15,046 nt of DNA. Source: Candidatus Aenigmatarchaeota archaeon. GTDB lineage: Archaea; Aenigmatarchaeota; Aenigmatarchaeia; GW2011-AR5. The stretch is from positions 1 to 15,046 of the forward strand of contig JACPJX010000003.1 in NCBI GenBank assembly GCA_016187365.1, read 5' to 3'. A program made the translations under genes and the position numbers. The notes below the pieces were generated by a model that made no database searches, was not told the DNA's origin, and saw only the letters and a list, made by a program, of their open reading frames with translations. Shown piece after piece: positions 7,276 to 12,709 of the stretch (its first letter is position 1; each line of letters begins with the position of its first letter).

Positions 7276-7662
7276 ATGGACATATACGCCGAAAACATCC
7301 TTGAGCACTACAGGAACCCGCAGAACTTCGGCAAGATCGCGAAGCCGGACATATCCTTCAGGGACACTAATCCTTTGTGCGGCGACGAGATAGAGATACA
7401 AATTCTCCTGAACGGCGACAGGATAAAGGATATCAAGTTCGACGGAAAAGGCTGCGCCATCTCGCAGGCGGCGGCGTCGATGCTCACGGAGATGGTGAAG
7501 GGCAAATCGCTTCGCGATGTGCTGGGCATTGAGAAGAAGAATATCCTGGAGGAGCTTGGCGTCCAGCTTTCAGCTGTCAGGCTGAAGTGCGCCCTCCTTG
7601 CGTACAAGGCGCTGAAGGCGGGCGTGTGCACACACCTGCATGTGGAAATGAGAGAAGAATAA
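7276..7662 (+). CDS. sufU: SufU/IscU-type sulfur-acceptor or scaffold protein
   Basis: The 128-residue protein has the IscU/SufU fold markers: NILEHYRNPQNFG at the N-terminus, NPLCGDE (C35, D37), GKGCAISQAAASML (C60) and RLKCALLAYKAL (C105). In SufU proteins these three cysteines and the aspartate bind zinc and relay sulfur from SufS; in IscU they hold the nascent cluster. The C-terminal RLKC motif and the neighbouring sufS are SufU-like, but only 44 residues separate C60 and C105, so the roughly 20-residue insertion typical of Bacillus-type SufU is absent, as in IscU. An extra cysteine (C118) lies near the end. The gene is the last of the suf operon. Acceptor versus scaffold role cannot be decided from sequence. 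Confidence 0.92.
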   Translation: MDIYAENILEHYRNPQNFGKIAKPDISFRDTNPLCGDEIEIQILLNGDRIKDIKFDGKGCAISQAAASMLTEMVKGKSLRDVLGIEKKNILEELGVQLSAVRLKCALLAYKALKAGVCTHLHVEMREE

Positions 7663-7664
7663 AA

Positions 7665-7671
7665 TTTATAT
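7665..7671 (+). promoter_or_regulatory. TATA box of the PIN-domain gene
   Basis: TTTATAT is centred near 7668, about 26-29 bases before the ATG at 7697, giving a leaderless transcript. It lies right after the sufU stop, so the PIN fragment has its own promoter. Confidence 0.5.
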
Positions 7672-7696
7672 CATAGTCTTTTCATTCATTATTCAT

Positions 7697-8248
7697 ATGA
7701 CCAATAGAAATGATTTAATGAAAGTATATCTGGATACCAGTGTCATTCTTCCATGGTTTGAAGATATAATGTCTGGCAAAAAAGAAACTCCTATGATTAT
7801 ACAATTCCTTGTGAATCATCCCGAAATTGAGAAATATATCTCATCTTTTACAATAGCAGAGCTCGTAGAACATTTGATGTTCAAAACCAATAGAATAAGA
7901 AGTTTCATGAAAAAACTAGATATAATCAATAGTTTTGTTGAAACATTCAGAAATACCTATTTACCCAATCCTTTAATCCCCTTCTTCGGCAAGTATTCCA
8001 GCCTTCCGAAACGCTTAATTTATGTCCTTGGCATATGTATAGAATGGGAATCGTCGAATACATCAGAAACAAATGGTGGTTATAGGGATTGCCTAGGCAT
8101 TAAGCACCCAAACGCCGTAATTCAGGAAAGCAGCGAACGTCACCCAGAGGATGTAAGGAACCATAAGGTACGCGGCCTTCTTCGAGATTTTATGGAACAG
8201 GACGATGGTGGCAGCTATTGCCAGCCACAGCAGGGCTATCTCGGCTAA
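7697..8248 (+). CDS. PIN-domain protein, N-terminal part only (probably a truncated gene)
   Basis: Residues 9-20 (KVYLDTSVILPW) are the first strand of a PIN ribonuclease domain with its first metal-binding aspartate (D13), and FTIAELVEHLMF (51-62) supplies the second acidic position (E55 or E58). PIN proteins of this length are usually VapC-type RNases. The later acidic motifs expected at about residue 95-125 are not visible, and from nucleotide 8093 the frame runs antisense through the end of tspO, so its last 50 or so residues are unlikely to be native. No antitoxin gene is adjacent. Base composition is AT-rich (18 G+C of 60 at 7861-7920), unlike the suf genes, suggesting foreign origin. 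An alternative ATG at 7718 starts just before the conserved strand. I read this as the remnant of a gene cut off near 8090; an intact but divergent PIN protein is possible. Confidence 0.5.
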   Translation: MTNRNDLMKVYLDTSVILPWFEDIMSGKKETPMIIQFLVNHPEIEKYISSFTIAELVEHLMFKTNRIRSFMKKLDIINSFVETFRNTYLPNPLIPFFGKYSSLPKRLIYVLGICIEWESSNTSETNGGYRDCLGIKHPNAVIQESSERHPEDVRNHKVRGLLRDFMEQDDGGSYCQPQQGYLG

Positions 8249-8566
8249 CGCGTAAGCGGGAGAGCGCAGGCCGAAGAAGAGCAGCGACCATGCCACGTTC
8301 AGGACAATCTGGACTCCGTAAATTTTGAGAGCGAGCGTCTTCTTTTTCAATTTTTCATGCCATATGAGGCCGGCTGCAATGCCCATCAACGCGTACAATA
8401 ATGTCCATGCCGGCGCGAAGACCCATGACGGAGGCGTCCATTCGGGCTTGGCGAGCGATGAATACCATTCGCCTATGGCAGGCGCGGTAAAGATGCCGCC
8501 CAATCCGCCCACAACTTCGGCTACGACTATCATGATGAATATCTTATGGTACAAGCCGAGTTTCAT
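8093..8566 (-). CDS. tspO: TspO/MBR family membrane protein
   Basis: The 157-residue protein has five hydrophobic segments (roughly 8-27, 50-69, 82-100, 105-124, 132-154) and the TspO signature tryptophan/proline pattern: WYSSLAKPEWTPPSWVFAPA (34-53), LNVAWSLLFFGLRSPAYAL (89-107) and a last helix with LMVPYILWVTFAAFLNYGVW. TspO proteins bind porphyrins and other hydrophobic ligands and are linked to stress and tetrapyrrole handling in bacteria and to the mitochondrial translocator protein; the physiological role in archaea is unclear. No tetrapyrrole genes lie nearby, though the suf operon is adjacent. The gene is transcribed away from the cysteine-cluster gene and collides with the truncated PIN gene. 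Family assignment is secure. Confidence 0.92.
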   Translation of the reverse strand: MKLGLYHKIFIMIVVAEVVGGLGGIFTAPAIGEWYSSLAKPEWTPPSWVFAPAWTLLYALMGIAAGLIWHEKLKKKTLALKIYGVQIVLNVAWSLLFFGLRSPAYALAEIALLWLAIAATIVLFHKISKKAAYLMVPYILWVTFAAFLNYGVWVLNA

Positions 8567-8589
8567 CCAAGACTATTTGTCGTTCTCGT

Positions 8590-8606
8590 TATTTAATAGA
8601 TATAAA
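8590..8606. promoter_or_regulatory. Divergent promoter region with overlapping TATA boxes
   Basis: On the + strand ATATAAA (8600-8606) is centred exactly 26 bases before the ATG at 8629, so that gene should be leaderless. On the - strand the same bases read TTTATAT and the adjacent bases TATTAAATA (8598-8590) lie 26-28 bases before the tspO ATG at 8566. Two opposite promoters thus fit into a 62-bp gap. Confidence 0.55.
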
Positions 8607-8628
8607 CCTTCTAAACTAAACTCTTCTT

Positions 8629-8961
8629 ATGCATCTCAAGCTGGAAATCGCAGGCGCAATCGTGATTATCATCGTGCTTGTGGGAGCATTTTTCTACCTC
8701 AGGCCGGATATACTGGGAATCATGGCCGAGAAAGAACCCGCGCCTGTAATTGAGTGTACCATGAACACGGACTGCGCGCCTGCAGGCTGCTCAAACCAGA
8801 TATGCGCGACCGCGGAGAAGGCGCCGACCATAATAACGACGTGCGAGTTCCGCGATGAATGGGAATGCCTCGCAAAGACGTCATGTGGGTGCGTAAAGAA
8901 TAAATGCGCATGGAAGGATAATCCCGAATACCAGCAGTGCATGGAGAAATTCAAAGGGTGA
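8629..8961 (+). CDS. Membrane-anchored cysteine-cluster protein
   Basis: The 110-residue protein begins with an uncleaved-looking hydrophobic anchor (about 7-24), then a short linker and an external domain with ten cysteines at 43, 49, 54, 59, 72, 80, 86, 88, 93 and 104. The spacing CxxxxxC, CxxxxC, CGC and KCAW resembles the 'eight-cysteine-cluster' small proteins I know from uncultivated archaea, probably stabilised by disulfides outside the membrane, or metal-binding; function is unknown. The start is supported by the TATA box 26 bases upstream. The hsp20 gene follows after five bases and uses a GGGTGAT ribosome site made from the end of this gene, so the two form an operon. Confidence 0.75.
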   Translation: MHLKLEIAGAIVIIIVLVGAFFYLRPDILGIMAEKEPAPVIECTMNTDCAPAGCSNQICATAEKAPTIITTCEFRDEWECLAKTSCGCVKNKCAWKDNPEYQQCMEKFKG

Positions 8962-8966
8962 TAAAA

Positions 8967-9272
8967 ATGAAGAAAGGCAGGAACTTCAGGTTTTACTGGG
9001 AGAAGCCTAAAGGCGGGGACATGAAGATAGAGATGCCGGGCTTCAGGAAGGACGAGATAAGCGTGAAAATGGAAGGCGGCATGCTTACCGTAAGCGCCGA
9101 GAAGAAGAGCCACAGGAAGGAGAAGGGAAAAGGATTCTACAAAGAGGAGGCTTCATTCAGCTCGTTCAGCAGGTCTGTTTCAATGCCGGAAGGCGCGGGC
9201 GGAAAGGACTTTGAAGTTGATATAGAGGACGGGGCCGTGAAGCTGAAGAGGAAGAAGAAAGTGAAGAACTAG
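8967..9272 (+). CDS. Small heat-shock protein, Hsp20/alpha-crystallin family (minimal)
   Basis: The 101-residue protein is essentially an alpha-crystallin domain: DMKIEMPGFRKDEISVKMEG and GMLTVSAEKK form the first strands, then a basic loop (HRKEKGKGFYKEE), then SFSRSVSMPEGAGGKDFEVD and EDGAVKLKRKKK. Hsp20 proteins are ATP-independent chaperones that hold unfolding proteins, normally as large oligomers. The usual long N-terminal arm and the C-terminal I-x-I/V anchoring motif are missing, and the end is strongly basic, so oligomerisation may be weak. Start 8967 was chosen because GGTGAT lies at 8957-8962; an upstream in-frame ATG at 8937 is inside the previous gene. Its stop codon overlaps the stop of the convergent PurM-like gene in a shared CTAG (9269-9272). 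Confidence 0.85.
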   Translation: MKKGRNFRFYWEKPKGGDMKIEMPGFRKDEISVKMEGGMLTVSAEKKSHRKEKGKGFYKEEASFSSFSRSVSMPEGAGGKDFEVDIEDGAVKLKRKKKVKN

Positions 9273-10405
9273 GGCGTGTAAGTTACATTATTCTGCGTTA
9301 ATTTAACTGCTCTCTCGCCTTCTTCCACATGACCCAGAATTTGAAGGTCTCTCCCATGTTCTGTAGCAATTTCTCTCATGGGATCTTCCGACTCCTCGGG
9401 AGCTATGATTGCCGCAGATGTTCCCATGTTCCACACATAATAATTTTCCCGGTCGGATACATCAAAACCATGCCTCTCTCCCTCTCTTATGAGGAAATTG
9501 AATACTGCAGGAGGCTCTGGTAAATTATCCACAACATATACGAAGTTACCCCTAGCGCGCCCGACTTTTTCCCACCCATGACCAGTTATAGGGGAAACAA
9601 AATGGACATCAACTTTATCAAACATGTCTATTACAGGTCTTACGTATACAGGCGTCGGTACGAGAGCAGCTTCTCCTAAAGTTCTCCCGTCCGGCAACTT
9701 CTTGAAATAGCCTTCTGGAAGGAGAGCATTGGCAATATCCCTTATCTTTGAAATGCCATTAGCATTAGGACCATAAGACGGTAGACCATAGATAGTGTCA
9801 CCGGCCTGTATATTCTGCCCATAATTGAAACGACTTTTTGGTCTTATAATCCCCACTGAAGCGCCTTCCAATACAAGCGTTCCTGGATGTACAATACCTT
9901 TCAATACAGGCGTCTCGCCACATGGTATCGCAAATCCTGCTTCCATAGCCCCTGCCCTGAAGCCGGCAAGAAGGGCTTGGTTTCTTCTTTCATCCCTGAA
10001 CCAGTCATCGCTTCCGGCCGTGAGGAAATCGCCATATCCGAACGGGTCGGCTCCCATGCTGACAAGGTCCATAGCCGACATCATTGCTGCATCCTGTCCA
10101 ACGAATTCGTAGACTCTTTCGGGTCTAGGATATCCCTGCCTTGCCATATCTTCATACATCCTGTCTGCAATCATGTTTTTGGTTCCGAGACCTTCGACGT
10201 TGAATCCCAGCATGAAATCATAGTCAAGAAAATCGAACACCGCGGCAGTTCCGCCCACCGGCATCACTCTTATCCCGAGCCTCTCCGTATTTCCCATAGT
10301 ATCTTCGAAAGCTGACATTGCCTGTCTTTTTACAGGATCAAGCCTGGCATAATCTACTGTATCGGCATATTTTATACCCACATAAATCACATCCTCATAA
10401 TCCAT
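9269..10405 (-). CDS. purM: PurM-like protein (AIR synthase family, phosphoribosylformylglycinamidine cyclo-ligase)
   Basis: PurM closes the imidazole ring in purine synthesis (FGAM plus ATP to AIR). The 378-residue protein shows the family layout: NVEGLGTKN (70-77, versus the usual DGVGTK), DLVSMGADPFGYGDFLTAG (113-131), the CGETP motif (162-166, equivalent to GGETAEMPG), GLPSYGPNANGISKIR (207-222, equivalent to LxSxGxHSNGxSLIR), LGEAALVPTPVYVRPV, HFVSPITGHGWEKV and a C-terminal half ending in LGHVEEGERAVKL. Several residues depart from bacterial PurM, so it may be a distinct branch or a related ATP-using enzyme; no other purine gene is in the window. I prefer the ATG at 10405; a TTG at 10414 would add three residues. 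Composition is more AT-rich than that of the DUF362 gene upstream. Confidence 0.72.
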   Translation of the reverse strand: MDYEDVIYVGIKYADTVDYARLDPVKRQAMSAFEDTMGNTERLGIRVMPVGGTAAVFDFLDYDFMLGFNVEGLGTKNMIADRMYEDMARQGYPRPERVYEFVGQDAAMMSAMDLVSMGADPFGYGDFLTAGSDDWFRDERRNQALLAGFRAGAMEAGFAIPCGETPVLKGIVHPGTLVLEGASVGIIRPKSRFNYGQNIQAGDTIYGLPSYGPNANGISKIRDIANALLPEGYFKKLPDGRTLGEAALVPTPVYVRPVIDMFDKVDVHFVSPITGHGWEKVGRARGNFVYVVDNLPEPPAVFNFLIREGERHGFDVSDRENYYVWNMGTSAAIIAPEESEDPMREIATEHGRDLQILGHVEEGERAVKLTQNNVTYTP

Positions 10406-10458
10406 TGCCTTCAAAGCTTTTAAAAAAGATGCAGCATTTCATCCGAATTACGATGAAT

Positions 10459-11451
10459 TTACAGGACGTCCTTCTCCAGCCTCTCCTCAATCCTCATGTC
10501 GCGCAGCCTCCGGATGCGGCGCGCGGCATAGAAAGGGTGCCTGAAGTCCAGCGGCACCCTGTAATGGGAGGCTATCTGGTTCATGTACGAATAATGCGGC
10601 CTCACCGGAAACCTCACCTCGCTCCACGAGGAAACGCCGTCAAGCGCGACCTGTATCATCTCCATCTTCGACACGCCGAGGCCGACTGTCTGCGCTATGG
10701 AGAGATGCGGAACGTACTGCATCCCCATCGCCCTGGCCGCCATCGCATCCGCGGAAACGCAGTCGTCCGAAGCCATGGAAATGCCCACCGCCTTCTTCCC
10801 GCAGGAATAGAAGTCCAGGACGGATATGTCCGGCTTCGCCTGGTTCAGCACGCGCATGAGGTTCATGTTGGCCGCCCTGTTCCCCCTCGCCGCGCGCTTG
10901 TTGGAGAATCTCGACCACCATTCCACGCCGTGGAAAGCCTTCTTGTTCTTCACCACGCAGCCGGCCATGTTCTCCGTGCACCCGGAGAAGGCGAGGCATT
11001 CGTGAATCTGCGGAAGGGAAAGCGATATTGTGAAGACGCTCGCCGGCAGAAGTGATATCCTCGCGGGCTTCTCGGAGCCGTCGGCCCAGAGCAATTTCAG
11101 AGGAATGCTGTCATAATCCCTCATGTCGCTGAATTCCATTTCACGTATTTCTCCGGCATCGGCGTATATGTTATCGCGGAGAAACGGCAGGTTCGTGTCG
11201 CCTGCAATCACATGGTCGAAATCGCCAGCAAAATACTCAACAACAGTCTTGAGGGCGTCCGGATGTGTTGACAGGCCAAGGCGGTAGCCGTCGTTCACAT
11301 GCAGTTTTATGAAAAGCGTGTCCGAGTCCTTCCTCCTGACGGCATCCCGCGTCTCGTTGCAGATGATGTCCAAAGCCCTCCTTATGCAGTCCTTCCTGCT
11401 TCCAGCCCTTGAAATGCCAACAGTTGACATATATCTTTTTACATCTTGCAT
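10459..11451 (-). CDS. DUF362 domain-containing protein
   Basis: The 330-residue protein has the DUF362 arrangement: VGISRAGSRKDCIRRALD at the N-terminus, FIKLHVN (47-53), a THPDALKTVVEYF helix (62-74), the SLPQIHECLAFSGCTENMAG stretch (145-164), NLMRVLNQAKPDISVLDFYS (197-216), and MASDDCVSADAMAARAMGMQ (226-245) followed by a GLGV turn. This family is widespread in archaea and anaerobic bacteria, often fused to ferredoxin domains, but its reaction is not established; no 4Fe-4S ferredoxin motif occurs here. Several cysteines (C158, C165, C217, C231) are near conserved blocks. The ATG at 11451 lies inside an 11-bp inverted-repeat arm; ATG at 11430 would remove seven residues and still keep the domain. 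PurM lies 53 bases downstream on the same strand. Confidence 0.78.
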   Translation of the reverse strand: MQDVKRYMSTVGISRAGSRKDCIRRALDIICNETRDAVRRKDSDTLFIKLHVNDGYRLGLSTHPDALKTVVEYFAGDFDHVIAGDTNLPFLRDNIYADAGEIREMEFSDMRDYDSIPLKLLWADGSEKPARISLLPASVFTISLSLPQIHECLAFSGCTENMAGCVVKNKKAFHGVEWWSRFSNKRAARGNRAANMNLMRVLNQAKPDISVLDFYSCGKKAVGISMASDDCVSADAMAARAMGMQYVPHLSIAQTVGLGVSKMEMIQVALDGVSSWSEVRFPVRPHYSYMNQIASHYRVPLDFRHPFYAARRIRRLRDMRIEERLEKDVL

Positions 11452-11479
11452 TAAGATAATTGTTCAAATAATGCAAGAT
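11443..11479. repeat. Perfect inverted repeat, 11-bp arms with 15-bp spacer, over the DUF362 start
   Basis: ATCTTGCATTA (11443-11453) and TAATGCAAGAT (11469-11479) are exact reverse complements. The left arm contains the start codon of the DUF362 gene read on the - strand (ATGCAAGAT), and the right arm abuts a TAATTAAAT stretch (11488-11480) that would serve as its TATA box. The element therefore spans the predicted transcription and translation start and could be a repressor operator, or an RNA-level element if transcription begins further upstream. The arms are perfect; the function is inferred. Confidence 0.6.
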
Positions 11480-11530
11480 TTAATTACTTTACTGTAATCA
11501 AAATAATAAAAAACAATTTTTGTGATGCGC

Positions 11531-12238
11531 ATGCTTTACATAATCGGGCTCGGGCTGAATGACGAGAAGGACATATCCATGAAAGGACTGGATGCATTGA
11601 GGCAGTGCGACGAGGTATATTGCGAGATGTACACGAACAAGTGGAGCGGCTCGCTGAAGGCGCTTGAAGATGCGACAGGCAAAAATATCATCATTATCGA
11701 AAGGGAGAAATCCGAAAGCGACTTCCTGGTTGACAGGGCTCAGGACTGCATAACCGGATTTCTGGTGCCGGGCGACCCGTTCTCGGCCACCACGCATTTT
11801 GAAATCTTCAGCGAATGCAGAAGGCGCGGCGTTCATGCCGAAGTAATACATTCTTCAAGCGTTTTCACCGCGGTTGCATGCACCGGCATGGACTTGTACA
11901 AGTTCGGCCGCACCACGACTCTGCCAAAGGGCTTCGACCCGCAGAGCCCCTACGAGATGATAAAGGAGAACAAACGCTCGGGCCTGCACACGCTCGTCCT
12001 GATGGACACAGGCATGACGGCGAAGGAAGGCATAGAAGTCATGGTTAAGCACGGCGCTATCCAGAAAGACGGCATGGTTGTTGTCTGTATAAGGCTGGGA
12101 AACCCGTCGCAAAAAATAATATATGATAGCGCGGACAACATAATCAAAGATAATATCGCTGACGTGCCGTGCTGCATCGTCGTGCCCGGCAAACTCAATG
12201 AAAAGGAAGAGGAGTTCCTGGAATTATGGAAAAGATGA
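11531..12238 (+). CDS. dph5: Diphthine synthase Dph5
   Basis: Dph5 uses S-adenosylmethionine to methylate the modified histidine of elongation factor 2 on the way to diphthamide, a modification of archaea and eukaryotes only. The 235-residue protein begins MLYIIGLGLNDEKDISMKGL, the standard Dph5 opening, and continues with the SAM-pocket motif VPGDPFSATTHFEIF (79-93), VIHSSSVFTAVACTGMDLYKFG (105-126, the usual IHNASI...GLQLYKFG block) and a TLPKGFDPQSPYEMI segment. It is slightly short compared with typical archaeal Dph5 (about 250-265). The ATG at 11531 gives the canonical N-terminus and has GTGAT at 11522-11526 as ribosome site; in-frame GTG 11522 and ATG 11525 would add two or three residues. 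The stop overlaps the DUF357 gene by ATGA. Confidence 0.93.
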   Translation: MLYIIGLGLNDEKDISMKGLDALRQCDEVYCEMYTNKWSGSLKALEDATGKNIIIIEREKSESDFLVDRAQDCITGFLVPGDPFSATTHFEIFSECRRRGVHAEVIHSSSVFTAVACTGMDLYKFGRTTTLPKGFDPQSPYEMIKENKRSGLHTLVLMDTGMTAKEGIEVMVKHGAIQKDGMVVVCIRLGNPSQKIIYDSADNIIKDNIADVPCCIVVPGKLNEKEEEFLELWKR

Positions 12239-12468
12239 GCAACGAATTGAAGGACGAGATAGAGAAGTGGACGCACCGCGCGAAGGAAAAGCGGAAGCGC
12301 ATAAAGATATCCAAGGAACATGAAAATCTCATGGTAAATATTGACGCCTACATATCGGACAGCGAGCACTTCCTGCGCAAGAAGGACCTCATACGCAGCT
12401 TCGAGTCTGTGATATGGGCTTGGGCGTGGATCGAGATACTGCAGGAACTGAATATCATAAGTGAGTGA
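12235..12468 (+). CDS. DUF357 family small archaeal protein
   Basis: The 77-residue product fits DUF357, a small archaeal all-helical family of unknown function: an N-terminal charged helix (ELKDEIEKWTHRAKEKRKRI), then MVNIDAYISDSEHFLRKKDL, corresponding to the family's 'aYlxDaxyFlxkGDyvnA' block, and a tryptophan-rich last helix IWAWAWIEILQELNII equivalent to 'YAhgWlDAgxxLGl'. The D-x-D/F-L-x-K core is conserved, while the usual GD is KD here. I chose the ATG at 12235 because it forms an ATGA overlap with the dph5 stop; ATG 12226 would add three residues. The overlap means it is co-expressed with dph5, although no functional link is established. Confidence 0.75.
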   Translation: MSNELKDEIEKWTHRAKEKRKRIKISKEHENLMVNIDAYISDSEHFLRKKDLIRSFESVIWAWAWIEILQELNIISE

Positions 12469-12477
12469 GTGAAAAAT

Positions 12478-12648
12478 ATGGACCCATTTGAAGAAGACGT
12501 CCCAATTGATGGTTTTGTAGTGATGAATAGTGGCATGAAAACAATAAAAAGAATTCAACGAAGCCCGTGTCCAGGAAATGACCAGCTATTGGAAAGGATG
12601 AGACTATATAAGTATGGCGACGTGGATGTGCGTCGGCGACATAAATGA
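12478..12648 (+). CDS. Possible small ORF, 56 residues, hypothetical
   Basis: An ATG nine bases after the DUF357 stop opens a 56-codon frame encoding an acidic beginning (MDPFEEDVPIDGFVVM) and a basic end (GDVDVRRRHK). I do not recognise a family, and there is no membrane segment or signal peptide; one cysteine is present. A GTGAGTGAGTGA stretch just upstream could act as a ribosome binding site, and the close spacing would make it the third gene of the dph5 unit. Its length could arise by chance and its codon use does not stand out. It occupies most of the otherwise gene-free 12469-12709 gap. Confidence 0.3.
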   Translation: MDPFEEDVPIDGFVVMNSGMKTIKRIQRSPCPGNDQLLERMRLYKYGDVDVRRRHK

Positions 12649-12679
12649 CATCATGACATGCCGGGTGAGGTGACAAGGG

Positions 12680-12688
12680 TTTTATAAA
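12680..12688 (+). promoter_or_regulatory. TATA box of the HAD hydrolase gene
   Basis: TTTTATAAA, inside GGGTTTTATAAATTTAAC, is centred about 26 bases before the ATG at 12710, predicting a leaderless transcript for the HAD gene. Confidence 0.65.
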
Positions 12689-12709
12689 TTTAACAGAAAT
12701 TCTTTATCC

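Noticed and set aside
8093..8248. Last 50 residues of the PIN-domain frame as genuine protein
   Set aside because: They are the antisense reading of the tspO 3' end, whose conserved transmembrane motifs show that the - strand is the coding one.
8694..9113. 139-codon - strand frame across the cysteine-cluster and hsp20 genes
   Set aside because: His/Phe-rich antisense reading with no promoter or ribosome site; the + strand genes have both.
10406..10414. TTG start for the PurM-like gene
   Set aside because: An ATG three codons later is available and no ribosome site favours the TTG.
10318..11055. 245-codon open frame on the + strand opposite DUF362
   Set aside because: His/Arg/Pro-rich shadow typical of GC-rich antisense reading; the DUF362 motifs on the - strand explain the region.
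12461..12472. GTGA tandem repeat as a possible CRISPR-like or satellite repeat
   Set aside because: Only three 4-bp units, part of the DUF357 end and the spacer; better explained as stop codon plus ribosome-binding bases.
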